Shown here one piece after another: positions 1 to 7,814 of a stretch of 64,000 bases of DNA. Each line of letters begins with the position of its first letter. The first letter of the stretch is position 1. The stretch comes from an uncultured Christensenella sp. (GTDB lineage: Bacteria > Bacillota > Clostridia > Christensenellales > Borkfalkiaceae), in NCBI GenBank assembly GCA_910583545.1, contig CAJTXM010000001.1, positions 130,155 to 194,154 on the forward strand. The letters are read 5' to 3'. The notes below the pieces were generated by a model. That model was not told the origin of the DNA, ran no database searches, and was given only the letters and a program-made list of their open reading frames with translations. A program made the translations under genes and the position numbers.

Positions 1-1
1 T

Positions 2-1120
2 GTGGCGCGCGTGCCCGTGGACAGCAGAGAAGCGCTGTCGCTGGCGTACACGCCGGGCGTTGCCGAACCCTGTCTGGCAATTCATAACGACACGGAAAAA
101 AGCTTTGAGCTGACGAGGCGCTGGAACACTGTTCCCGTCATCACCGACGGAACGGCGGTTCTGGGGCTGGGCGATATAGGTCCTGAGGCGGGTATGCCCG
201 TAATGGAGGGCAAGTGCGCGCTTTTCAAGGCATTCGGAAACGTCGACGCATATCCCATATGTCTGAGAACCAAGGACACGGAAGAGATAATCAATACAAT
301 CAAATTTATGGCAGGCTCTTTCGGCGGAATCAATTTAGAGGATATATCCGCGCCGCGCTGTTTCGAAATAGAAACAAGGCTAAAAGAGGAGCTGGATATT
401 CCCGTCTTTCACGACGATCAGCACGGAACTGCAATAGTTTCAGCCGCCGCGCTCATAAACGCTTTAAAGCTTACGGGCAAAAAAACGGACGCCATTAAGC
501 TTGTGATAAACGGCGCGGGCGCCGCAGGTATAGCTATAGGCAGATTTTTATTGAAACTCGGCGTCAAAGATGTTACGCTCTGCGATCTCAAAGGCATAGT
601 CTGCGACGGCGAAGAGTGGCTCAACCCTGCGCAGAAGCAGGTAGCAAAGATAACTAATTTATCGCACGCAAAGGGCAAGCTTGCAGACGCAATGCGCGGA
701 GCGGACGTGTTCATCGGCGTTTCGGGACCGCATTGCGTGACCAAAGAGATGGTAAGGTCGATGGCGGAAAAACCCGTACTGTTCACTTGCGCAAACCCCG
801 TCCCCGAAATAGAGCCGGAGGACGCTTTGGAGGCAGGTGCGTTCATAGTCGGAACGGGATCTTCCGAACACCCCAATCAGATAAATAACGTTCTGGTTTT
901 CCCCGGACTTTTCCGCGGAGCGCTCGATGCGAGGGCGTCGACGGTGAACGACGAAATGATGATAGCGGCGGCATACGGCATCGCTTCGTGCGTGGGCGAA
1001 AAAGAGCTTGCGCCCGATTACATTCTTCCCTATGCCTACGACAAGTCGGCGCACAGAGCCGTTGCAAAAGCGGTGGAGGAAGCCGTTTACAGGACGGGCG
1101 TTTCCAAACTGAAAAAGTAG
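2..1120 (+). CDS. Malic enzyme (NAD(P)-dependent), 5' end cut by window edge
   Basis: Oxidative decarboxylation of malate to pyruvate in the cytosol. The visible 372 residues begin just before the family motif SLAYTPGVAEPC, so about 15-20 N-terminal residues lie outside the window; the apparent GTG at base 2 is not the true start. Catalytic-lysine segment MEGKCALFKAFG (Lys71 of the visible part), metal/substrate segment DDQHGTA near 138-144 and the Rossmann nucleotide loop GAGAAG at 171-176 are all intact. The length fits the short bacterial single-enzyme form rather than the MaeB-phosphotransacetylase fusion. Cofactor preference cannot be told from the sequence. Confidence 0.93.
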   Translation: MARVPVDSREALSLAYTPGVAEPCLAIHNDTEKSFELTRRWNTVPVITDGTAVLGLGDIGPEAGMPVMEGKCALFKAFGNVDAYPICLRTKDTEEIINTIKFMAGSFGGINLEDISAPRCFEIETRLKEELDIPVFHDDQHGTAIVSAAALINALKLTGKKTDAIKLVINGAGAAGIAIGRFLLKLGVKDVTLCDLKGIVCDGEEWLNPAQKQVAKITNLSHAKGKLADAMRGADVFIGVSGPHCVTKEMVRSMAEKPVLFTCANPVPEIEPEDALEAGAFIVGTGSSEHPNQINNVLVFPGLFRGALDARASTVNDEMMIAAAYGIASCVGEKELAPDYILPYAYDKSAHRAVAKAVEEAVYRTGVSKLKK

Positions 1121-1142
1121 GTTTTTTTGCTAACGCAAAAAG

Positions 1143-1166
1143 GGCAGGCAACTTACGTTGCCTGCC
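1143..1166 (+). terminator. 10-bp hairpin after malic enzyme
   Basis: Perfect inverted repeat GGCAGGCAAC / GTTGCCTGCC with a 4-nt loop, 22 bases after the stop codon. There is no U-tract on the + side; on the - strand it is followed by CTTTTTG. It may be a weak terminator or a processing stem. Confidence 0.5.
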
Positions 1167-1196
1167 GCATAAATCACTATCAGTCGGAGGTCTGAA

Positions 1197-2357
1197 ATGA
1201 AAAGAAAATTTTTCCCGATTATTCTGTCGGCTGTTTTGCTTGCACTCGGTTGCGGAATTTCCGCGTCCTGTTCGGGGAATGACGAATTCAGCTTCAAAGT
1301 GGCTTCGGGCGTCAGGGCAAGCCTTTCGGATAACGGCAGATACGGCTTCGTGCTTACGGTGAAAGGAGAGGGGGAAATACCCGATTACGCCTCCGCGAAG
1401 GACGCGCCCTGGTACAGAAAATCGGGAAGAATTACCGACGTGGTCATCGGCGAGGGTATTACCAAAATCGGGGATAACGCCTTTACGGACTGCAAGGTCA
1501 AGACCGTCGTCGTACCGTCGACGGCAAAGACAGTCGGCAGAAACTGTTTTTATAAGAATACCGGAATCTGCGTTTTCGGCGAAACGGTCACCGCGGACGG
1601 GGCAAAGACTTACGCCTATTCGGAAACCAAGCCCGATACGGAAAATACGCACTGGCGCTATATAGGGAACACCGCTTTCGTCTGGGAGAAAAAGAAAGTT
1701 CTCTTTATCGGCAACAGCTTTACTTTTTACAGCGATATCCCTGCGCTTTTCAATGAAATTGCCGTTTCGGCAGGCGAATGGACGGAGGTCGAGTCGGTGA
1801 CGCAGGGAAGCTGGACGCTTAAAAAATTTGCGGATAAAAACGACGAATACGGAAAGATAGTCGACGAAAAACTCACTTCGAACAACGACTACGACGCGAT
1901 AATTTTGCAGGAACAGAGTACTAAACCGCTCAACGATTACGACGGGTTTTTGTCGTCGGTAAAGAGCTTGCAGAGCAAGATAAACAGGACGCAGGCAGAC
2001 TGCCGTATTTATCTTTATTCGACCTGGGGCTATAAGGAAGAAGCGGACGCAAGGAAAATTACCGTTCCCGAAATGGAGGCAAAGATACGCGAAGCGTACG
2101 AAAAAGCCGCGTCGGCTGCGGGGCTGAAAGTCTGTTACGTCGGTTCGGCGTTCACGGCTGTATACAATGATTATCCCCATCTTAATCTGTATTACCAGGA
2201 CAATAAACATCCCTCGTATACGGGCGCGTTTCTTTCGGCTTGCGTACATTTTGCTACTGTCCTCGATATCGATCCGCGCATATCGCCGTATATCGGCGGA
2301 CTTGACGCGGATACGGCAAATATACTTAAAACGGCTGCATATAACGCGGCACATTAA
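1197..2357 (+). CDS. Lipoprotein with short LRR_5-like segment and SGNH-type hydrolase domain
   Basis: Secreted, probably lipid-anchored hydrolase of 386 residues. It has an N-terminal hydrophobic signal with Cys19 or Cys25 as the possible lipid-modified residue. Residues about 80-125 read like one or two BspA/LRR_5 units (ITKIGDNAFTDCKVKTVVVP). The C-terminal two thirds carry the SGNH signature: block I LFIGNSFTFY (Ser174) and the distal pair DNKHPSYTG (Asp335, His338). This resembles the DUF4886-type SGNH proteins of gut bacteria, probably deacetylating or de-esterifying a glycan; the substrate is unknown. Start chosen after GGAGG at 1186-1190. First of three same-strand envelope genes with gaps of 23 and 11 bases, likely an operon. 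Confidence 0.75.
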   Translation: MKRKFFPIILSAVLLALGCGISASCSGNDEFSFKVASGVRASLSDNGRYGFVLTVKGEGEIPDYASAKDAPWYRKSGRITDVVIGEGITKIGDNAFTDCKVKTVVVPSTAKTVGRNCFYKNTGICVFGETVTADGAKTYAYSETKPDTENTHWRYIGNTAFVWEKKKVLFIGNSFTFYSDIPALFNEIAVSAGEWTEVESVTQGSWTLKKFADKNDEYGKIVDEKLTSNNDYDAIILQEQSTKPLNDYDGFLSSVKSLQSKINRTQADCRIYLYSTWGYKEEADARKITVPEMEAKIREAYEKAASAAGLKVCYVGSAFTAVYNDYPHLNLYYQDNKHPSYTGAFLSACVHFATVLDIDPRISPYIGGLDADTANILKTAAYNAAH

Positions 2358-2380
2358 TAAAATTTTTCAGGAGGAAGATA

Positions 2381-3688
2381 ATGAAAAAACACTTGATTGC
2401 GGCATTGCTTGCTATGGTTATGTGTTTGGCGGCGCTTTCGGGCTGTACGTTGGTAAAGGGCTTCGAAAAGGACGTTCAGGTCGTACTCAACGTAAACGGA
2501 GAGTATCAGGGCTGCTACACGGTAAACATTTTCAACAATGCAATCGTTCCCGTTCCCGAGGCGCCTAAGGGCTTGAAGTTCTACGGCTGGACCGCGGAAG
2601 AAAACTGGGAAGAGGTCGGCGCAGACAACGTGCCCGTTACTGCGAACAAGGGGCTCGTGCGCTACGACGACGTCAAGGACTGGGTAAAGGGCGACGAGCT
2701 CAGCGTAACGCTCTATCCCGTATTCGGCGAAATCATCCGTCACGATATAGCAATCGCCTGGTACGACAAAGACAAGACGTCAGGGCTCAATGCTTCGGTA
2801 ATGTCCGGATTCGAAACTAAGTTAAACGCTTTCCTTAAAGAAAACGGCTACAACACCGAAGATATGGATATAGTTATCCGTGCCTATGCCGGCAACGTCG
2901 GTCCTACCTGTGACGCAATCCGTTCCGACGGCGATATCGATATTATGGTCGGTTGGTCGGATTACGCAAACCTCAGCGGTACGGGCGGTATGATGCCCGA
3001 CGAAGTCCTTGAAAACCACGGAAATATTCTCATTAACCCCGACTTCAAGGCGCGCTACGCCGCAAAGCTTTACGAAAGCGAAACCGTCAACGCGGTTTAC
3101 GGCTGGATACTCGATACATATGCAGGCGAGGGCGGAGCAACGCTCGACTATAAGTACGAAGGAAACGACCCTGAACCAGAGCCTGAACCCGAACCCGAAC
3201 CCGACGACCAGAGCGGTATTAAGTACACGATAGGCGCGGAAGACGTCATTTCCTTAAAAATAGGCTGCTACGGTCTTTTTAAAACCTCGGGTTTCAGCAA
3301 TGAAATAAAAGCTAACTTCGAAGAGGGCTTAAAGGCTGCGCTTAAAGTTTGCGGCGCGTCCGACGAACAGCTTGCGGGCGTAGAGGTCAAATTCTACTGC
3401 CTTAAAGAAACGGGCGATTCCGACAGCGAAACGGACGTAACGGCGCTCGATAAGGCTATCGAGGCGGATGGCGGCGTAAATATTCTTTTGGGCGGCAGAG
3501 CGCTTGCCAAAGACAAAGCGCCCTATCTCAATCCTTTGATTAAGGAATCGTCCGGCGATATGTCGATAGGTACCAGCAATAACAGAAAGGTAATAAGGTT
3601 TACAAACGACGGACTTGCGCTTGCCGTTTACAACTGGATACTTTCGGCCGAGGGGCAGGCGCTGCTTGCTGCGCCTGCAACGGTATAA
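2381..3688 (+). CDS. Lipoprotein with tandemly duplicated binding-protein-like domain
   Basis: 435 residues with a clear lipobox (LSGC, Cys22). Residues about 35-118 resemble an InlB_B/Flg_new-type beta repeat (the FYGW then VTLYPVFG pattern). Two related alpha/beta modules follow: residues about 121-250 and 287-435. They align by eye: KTSGLNASVMSGFETKLNAF against KTSGFSNEIKANFEEGLKAA, and VNAVYGWIL against LAVYNWIL. They are joined by a flexible Pro-Glu linker (262-274). The fold pattern suggests substrate-binding-protein type II lobes, but no permease is adjacent, so transport is not implied. It lies between an SGNH lipoprotein and a membrane hydrolase in a probable operon. Function unknown. 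Confidence 0.7.
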   Translation: MKKHLIAALLAMVMCLAALSGCTLVKGFEKDVQVVLNVNGEYQGCYTVNIFNNAIVPVPEAPKGLKFYGWTAEENWEEVGADNVPVTANKGLVRYDDVKDWVKGDELSVTLYPVFGEIIRHDIAIAWYDKDKTSGLNASVMSGFETKLNAFLKENGYNTEDMDIVIRAYAGNVGPTCDAIRSDGDIDIMVGWSDYANLSGTGGMMPDEVLENHGNILINPDFKARYAAKLYESETVNAVYGWILDTYAGEGGATLDYKYEGNDPEPEPEPEPEPDDQSGIKYTIGAEDVISLKIGCYGLFKTSGFSNEIKANFEEGLKAALKVCGASDEQLAGVEVKFYCLKETGDSDSETDVTALDKAIEADGGVNILLGGRALAKDKAPYLNPLIKESSGDMSIGTSNNRKVIRFTNDGLALAVYNWILSAEGQALLAAPATV

Positions 3689-3699
3689 GGAGGCAGGAT

Positions 3700-6198
3700 A
3701 TGTTTTTGAAAAGTAAATTAATGAAATCGGCGTCGATATGTTCTTACGTATTCACCGCGCTGTGGTTCGTGTTATGCGCTTCCTTTTTTGCGCTGTCCAA
3801 CAACTGGTACTGGGCTTTCCTCATATTCGCGCTCGTAAGCCTGTATAACGGCTTCGTGATAACTTCCGTAAGGGAAAAGATGACAAGCGTCGAACTGAGC
3901 AAAACCGAAAATACGAAATTTCTCGTATGCTGGATTTTAAGCATCGTTTGCCTGCCTGCGTTTATTCTGTGCGGTATCGCGTATTTCCGCAAAACCGAAG
4001 ATGAAATTACGGTCCGCAGAAATACGGTTAAAGAAGAGGCGGTCGGGGAGGCCGTGACGGCTGAACCCGTTCAGCCTGCCGAAGAAAAGAAATCTTTGAA
4101 AGCAAGCGTAAAAAAATTCTGCAAAGCAAAGAGTTTTATTACGGCGTGCGTTGCTTTTGCTTTGATTTTCGTTGCAAGCTTTACTGCAATGTGCTTCGAA
4201 ACTTCGGGTTTTTCCGTCGGCGTTTCAGACTTTACCCTGACCCGCGAAATGACGCTTGCGTATAACGAGGGTAAAATTCACGATAAGCAGTATGCGATAC
4301 CTCTCACCGTCACCGACGACGGCAAGGAGCACGAAACTTCTTATTCGGTAACTATGTATAAGCCCGATTCGGCAACGGAAGAAAACCCTGCGCCCGTCGT
4401 ATTCGTGCTTCCCGGTTTTACGCGTACGAAAGCGACTATGGCTCAGTACTGCATAGAACTTTCAAGACGCGGTGCGGTGGTGTTCTGTTCCGACCCCGGC
4501 GGTCAGGGCGGTACTACGGAAAACTCCTCGACGGGCGCTCACGGTATTGAATACCTCGTTCAGTACGTCTACAATAATTCCGACGACTTCAAATTCTGCG
4601 ATAAAAACCGCTTCGGCGCGGTAGGGCACTCGCAGGGCGGCGGAAACGTTATCACCCTTGCTTCCGATATGGCGGGCGCGGATTATAACGACAGCATTAT
4701 AAAATCGGTTTACAATTCGGGCTACATAAAGACCTCGGCTGCAAATAAGTTCAAAAATCTCAACTGCAACGCAGCTATGTCTTACGCCTATTACGACGAG
4801 GGCGCGTATCGCTATCAGTCGGATTCGACCGCGTTCGAGGTGATAGGTCTGCGTTTCATAAACGAGATTAACGGCGCGGCAAACTCTTTCGATACAGTCG
4901 CTTACGACTACGGTTACGGCGATATGTCAAACGGAACTTACAGAATAGTACACCGCGAAAAGATAAATCACTGCTTCGAAATGTACGACAGAGTCAGTAT
5001 TGCAAACACCGTCGATTTCTTCAACGAAACGCTGAATATGGGCTCGGATAACGGCGGTTTGAATCAGATATGGTTCGGCAAGGAATTCTCTAACGGAATA
5101 GCGCTTGCGTCCGCGTTCACGTTTGTGCTTGCACTGTGCGGAGTTTTGATGAATATTCCGTTCTTCAAGAGCATTAAAGCGGGTGTTAAGAGTAAAAACG
5201 GCGAAAAGGCGGAAGGCACGGCGGACGGTGTTCCGGCAGAGGGCGGAAACGTTTCGGGCGAAATGAGTTCCGTTGCTAAGGCTAAAATGGTTACCGCTCC
5301 CGAAATAGCGAAAAAGAGCGTTGCGCATAAAGTGATATTCTGGTCGTGTATGATTCTTACGGCGATAATCGCCTGCCTCGACTATATCCCCCTTGCAAAT
5401 CTTTCCATAGAAATTTTCCCGACAAGCAATCTTGCAAGCGTGTTCACGTTCACATTCCCCGCGCGTATGATCAACGCAATACTTCTTTGGGCGGCGATAA
5501 ACGGCGCAGTGGGGCTTGCGATATTCTTCGGAACGACCGCGCTTGAAAATCTTTACGAATATACTATGTACAAAGTAAAGGGCGTACAGCCCCGCTACGA
5601 CTGGGCTAAGTTCGGTGATATAAAAATCCGCGGAAACGGCTGGAAAAACGTCGTCATCAACGTTTTGAAAAGCTTGCTTATCGCGCTTATTATGTTCGCT
5701 TCGTTCTATTTCCTTGTTCAGCTTTCTTACTGGATATTCCATCAGGATTTCAGATTTATGCTTGTTTCCGCAGCTCCGCTGAATGCAAGAATGTTTGTGA
5801 CGGCACTGGAATATATGCCTTTCATATTCGTTTTCTATATCTCGAACTCGATAAGAGTAAATTGCAGTATAGGCAGAGAGGGCTGGAAGGAGTGGAAAGT
5901 TCTGCTGGTCGGCGCACTTGCAAACAGCATCGGACTTGCGTTCATTCTTCTTATAAATTATGTGTGCTACTTCACGACAGGCTCGCCGTACTACGGCAAC
6001 TGGGGCAGCGGCAACAACGAAGTCTGGCTGTTCGTGAATATGGTATTCGGACTCGTGGTAATGATGTTTATACTTCCCATTTTCAACAGATTAACCTATA
6101 AGGCTACGGGCAACGTATGGACGGGCGCGATTGCGTGGTGTATGATTTTCGTTATGATGACTATATCGGCATCCGTATCGTACATACCGATGTACTGA
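3700..6198 (+). CDS. Polytopic membrane protein with embedded alpha/beta-hydrolase domain
   Basis: 832 residues. N-terminal membrane segments lie around residues 14-55 and 74-96, then a charged linker and a further segment at about 147-165. An extracytoplasmic-looking alpha/beta-hydrolase domain follows (VFVLPGF near 235; nucleophile elbow GHSQGG with Ser311). The C-terminal third has about seven more hydrophobic segments. A hydrolase inserted in a multi-span protein is unusual; the substrate could be a lipid or an acylated cell-wall component, but this is inference. It starts 11 bases after the preceding lipoprotein gene behind AAGGAGG, is the last gene of the three-gene set, and is followed by a strong terminator. 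Confidence 0.72.
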   Translation: MFLKSKLMKSASICSYVFTALWFVLCASFFALSNNWYWAFLIFALVSLYNGFVITSVREKMTSVELSKTENTKFLVCWILSIVCLPAFILCGIAYFRKTEDEITVRRNTVKEEAVGEAVTAEPVQPAEEKKSLKASVKKFCKAKSFITACVAFALIFVASFTAMCFETSGFSVGVSDFTLTREMTLAYNEGKIHDKQYAIPLTVTDDGKEHETSYSVTMYKPDSATEENPAPVVFVLPGFTRTKATMAQYCIELSRRGAVVFCSDPGGQGGTTENSSTGAHGIEYLVQYVYNNSDDFKFCDKNRFGAVGHSQGGGNVITLASDMAGADYNDSIIKSVYNSGYIKTSAANKFKNLNCNAAMSYAYYDEGAYRYQSDSTAFEVIGLRFINEINGAANSFDTVAYDYGYGDMSNGTYRIVHREKINHCFEMYDRVSIANTVDFFNETLNMGSDNGGLNQIWFGKEFSNGIALASAFTFVLALCGVLMNIPFFKSIKAGVKSKNGEKAEGTADGVPAEGGNVSGEMSSVAKAKMVTAPEIAKKSVAHKVIFWSCMILTAIIACLDYIPLANLSIEIFPTSNLASVFTFTFPARMINAILLWAAINGAVGLAIFFGTTALENLYEYTMYKVKGVQPRYDWAKFGDIKIRGNGWKNVVINVLKSLLIALIMFASFYFLVQLSYWIFHQDFRFMLVSAAPLNARMFVTALEYMPFIFVFYISNSIRVNCSIGREGWKEWKVLLVGALANSIGLAFILLINYVCYFTTGSPYYGNWGSGNNEVWLFVNMVFGLVVMMFILPIFNRLTYKATGNVWTGAIAWCMIFVMMTISASVSYIPMY

Positions 6199-6211
6199 TA
6201 AATCAATTAAT

Positions 6212-6239
6212 AAAAAAGTCGGCGGCAGCCGACTTTTTT
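6212..6239 (+). terminator. Intrinsic terminator of the envelope operon
   Basis: Stem AAAAAAGTCGGC / GCCGACTTTTTT with loop GGCA and a T6 tract, 13 bases after the hydrolase stop codon. The A-tract on the 5' side makes it potentially bidirectional. Confidence 0.9.
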
Positions 6240-6342
6240 ATTTGCTGATTTTTTTGTGGAAGAATTAAGTGGCGCGCAGCCGTGCGCTCGTTTATTCAAG
6301 CACCCGCCACAGTGCCATTTTACTTTTGACGGCTTTATACGG

Positions 6343-6371
6343 TTGAAAAATCGTATTATATGTGCTATAAT
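6343..6371 (+). promoter_or_regulatory. Sigma-A promoter for the acetyltransferase gene
   Basis: TTGAAA, 17 bp, TATAAT, ending 49 bases before the ATG. A GTGGCG / CGCCAC inverted repeat lies about 40-70 bases upstream (6270-6316), possibly an operator or terminator relic. Confidence 0.75.
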
Positions 6372-6420
6372 AAATTTACTCAAATTGTGCGATAAACAGT
6401 AATTTAGCGGAGAGGAAACG

Positions 6421-7191
6421 ATGACGAATGAAGATATATTGCAAGTTGCAATGCGCCAATCGGCTGTCGATTTGGGGTGTAATGCAGAAGATTTTTTGAG
6501 CAGTCGAAATAAAATCGTAATCTCGAAACAAAACAGCGCGGCGCGGAAATATCTCGAACTTCCGTTTGCATGCGATCTTGTTTCGTATGGAAACAATATT
6601 GTAGCGTCGGTTCGCGAGGATATTAAGAAAACGGTAAAAGATTATATCGAGCGGTATCAAATTGAACATTGTTTTGAAACGCCGAATTTGAATGCTTTCA
6701 GCGACGCTTTAATACAGTATGATTTGAAGATTTGTTTTATGGCAGAATATTTTCTACCCGACGTAAACATTTTGAAAAAACAAGTTTGCAAATACGCAAC
6801 CCGAATTTTAAGCCGTGAGGATTTTACCGATTTATACACGCGCGAATGGAGCAATGCGCTTTGTGCAAAACGTAAAGAGTACGACGTTCTCGGAGTGGGC
6901 GCATACGATAATGACACGTTAATAGGACTTGCCGCTTGCAGCGCGGATTGTGAAGATATGTGGCAGATCGGAATAGACGTTTTACCCGAATATCGACGCA
7001 AAGGAATTGCCGCCGCGCTCACGTCGGAGCTCGCATTGGAAATATTGAAGCGCGGTAAAGTTCCGTTTTATTGCGCAGCGTGGTCAAATATAAAATCGGT
7101 ACGCAACGCAATCAAAAGCGGATTTCGTCCCGCTTGGGTCGAGATGACTGCAAAAAACAGCAAGTTCGTTGATGAAATGAACAAGCTATAA
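6421..7191 (+). CDS. GNAT-family N-acetyltransferase
   Basis: 256 residues. The C-terminal half is a GNAT domain with the acetyl-CoA-binding motif A reading QIGIDVLPEYRRKGIAAAL (about residues 181-199), followed by the usual AAWSNIKSVRNAIKSGF segment. The N-terminal 120 residues are of unrecognised type and may form a substrate-recognition or second degenerate GNAT lobe. The acceptor is unknown. Monocistronic: its own promoter lies upstream, GGAGAGG precedes the start and a terminator follows. Its base composition is more AT-rich than the preceding operon. Confidence 0.85.
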   Translation: MTNEDILQVAMRQSAVDLGCNAEDFLSSRNKIVISKQNSAARKYLELPFACDLVSYGNNIVASVREDIKKTVKDYIERYQIEHCFETPNLNAFSDALIQYDLKICFMAEYFLPDVNILKKQVCKYATRILSREDFTDLYTREWSNALCAKRKEYDVLGVGAYDNDTLIGLAACSADCEDMWQIGIDVLPEYRRKGIAAALTSELALEILKRGKVPFYCAAWSNIKSVRNAIKSGFRPAWVEMTAKNSKFVDEMNKL

Positions 7192-7212
7192 ATTTCAATT
7201 TAGCGTAAAAAT

Positions 7213-7246
7213 AAGTCGAACTGTTTTTTAGTAATTCGGCTTTTTT
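7213..7246 (+). terminator. Terminator after the acetyltransferase
   Basis: Stem AAGTCGAA / TTCGGCTT (one G-U pair) followed by T6, beginning 22 bases after the stop codon. Confidence 0.75.
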
Positions 7247-7254
7247 ATACAAAG

Positions 7255-7294
7255 AAAAAACGCAACCTTACCTGATAGTATTCGAATAAGGTTG
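7255..7294 (-). terminator. Minus-strand terminator of the tRNA-Arg locus
   Basis: On the - strand CAACCTTA pairs with TAAGGTTG, then CG and T6. It sits just past the leftmost tRNA 3'-end fragment (7299-7317), as expected for the original end of a tRNA transcription unit. Confidence 0.75.
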
Positions 7295-7298
7295 TGTA

Positions 7299-7317
7299 TG
7301 GTGCACCGTAAGGAATT
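7299..7317 (-). pseudogene. Detached 3' end of a tRNA-Arg copy
   Basis: 19 bases identical to the 3' end of the intact tRNA-Arg (7457-7475), including the encoded CCA and the acceptor strand ACGGTGC. The rest of the tRNA is missing to its right. The next 85 bases contain the inverted repeat CGAATCC / GGATTCG (7384-7400) and, on the - strand, CTTGTATTTCC, which resembles the 3' end of the operon repeat family. Confidence 0.75.
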
Positions 7318-7420
7318 TTGCACGGAAATACAAGAAACTTTTTTATAATGCGGTGTGCAAACCGTCGCACTGCGTGCTCGGGCGAATCCGTAGGGATTCG
7401 AACAGCTTGACAATACAAAA

Positions 7421-7456
7421 CAAAACAGAGAAAGGCAAAAGCCTTTCTCTGTTTTG
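7421..7456 (-). terminator. 16-bp perfect hairpin abutting tRNA-Arg
   Basis: CAAAACAGAGAAAGGC and its exact complement with an AAAA loop (TTTT on the - strand). It begins immediately after the encoded CCA of the tRNA on the - strand. Probably acts in termination or 3'-end processing; the U-tract is poor. Confidence 0.65.
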
Positions 7457-7533
7457 TGGTGCACCGTAAGGAATTCGAATCCCTAGCCTTTGGTTCCGTA
7501 GACCAACGCTCTATCCAGTTGAGCTAACGGTGC
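7457..7533 (-). tRNA. tRNA-Arg (anticodon ACG)
   Basis: On the - strand: acceptor GCACCGT / ACGGTGC, D arm GCTCAACTGGATAGAGC, anticodon stem TTGGT / ACCAA around loop CTACGGA (anticodon ACG, read as ICG), T arm with loop TTCGAAT, discriminator A and encoded CCA. All stems are complete, so this is the functional copy. Fragmentary copies lie on both sides. Confidence 0.95.
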
Positions 7534-7570
7534 GTAAATTGCTATTAAATTTTACAAGCTCCAAAGGCTT

Positions 7571-7733
7571 GCCTTTGGTTCCGTAGACTTCTCGCTGTCT
7601 GCAAGGAAGAACAGCCAGCTCGGACACCGCAAACGCCTTGCGTATGCGTTTGCTCATCTCGCAAAGTAAAACAGTTATAAACTGTTTTAAGAAATCTTTG
7701 CTCGTCGCTCTATCCAGCCAAAGCTAACGGTGC
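7571..7733 (-). pseudogene. tRNA-Arg copy interrupted by a 117-bp palindromic insert
   Basis: On the - strand the 5' part of a tRNA-Arg (7706-7733, acceptor and D arm, with small changes) is separated from an anticodon-region fragment (GTCTACGGAACCAAAGGC, 7571-7588) by 117 inserted bases. The T arm and 3' end are missing; the fragment instead runs into its own complement, forming CCAAAGGC-AA-GCCTTTGG (7562-7578 region). The insert is rich in inverted repeats (AAACAGTT / AACTGTTT; CAAACGC / GCGTTTG; GCTGT / ACAGC). The flank GGTGCGTAAA also follows the intact tRNA's 5' end, so the pair arose by duplication. Confidence 0.7.
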
Positions 7734-7734
7734 G

Positions 7735-7766
7735 TAAAAAACATCGGGCTGCCGCTTGCGACAGCC
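7735..7766 (-). terminator. Hairpin with T-tract on the minus strand
   Basis: On the - strand GGCTGTCGC-AA-GCGGCAGCC, then CGATG and T6. It may terminate the amidase/dipeptidase transcript (stop at 7815) ahead of the tRNA locus. The 5-nt gap before the T-tract makes it weak. Confidence 0.5.
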
Positions 7767-7771
7767 TAATT

Positions 7772-7800
7772 ATTATATTAAAAATCCTTTTTTTTGTCAA
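7772..7800 (-). promoter_or_regulatory. Consensus promoter reading into the tRNA-Arg locus
   Basis: On the - strand TTGACA (7800-7795), 17 bp, TATAAT (7777-7772): a perfect consensus match. It lies directly upstream of the interrupted tRNA copy, so the disrupted copy occupies the original promoter-proximal position. Confidence 0.75.
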
Positions 7801-7814
7801 ACGATTTTATTCGA

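Noticed and set aside
843..2354. 503-codon open frame on the - strand opposite the first lipoprotein gene
   Set aside because: Lies antisense to a clear SGNH gene with a signal peptide; its Arg/Val-rich translation is a shadow of GC-biased codons.
4927..5742. 271-codon - strand frame inside the membrane hydrolase gene
   Set aside because: Antisense shadow; no ribosome-binding site, and its composition mirrors membrane-segment codons on the + strand.
7384..7402. A further tRNA T-arm (GGGATTCGAA)
   Set aside because: Only ten bases fit, the surrounding stems are absent, and the segment is half of a CGAATCC/GGATTCG hairpin.
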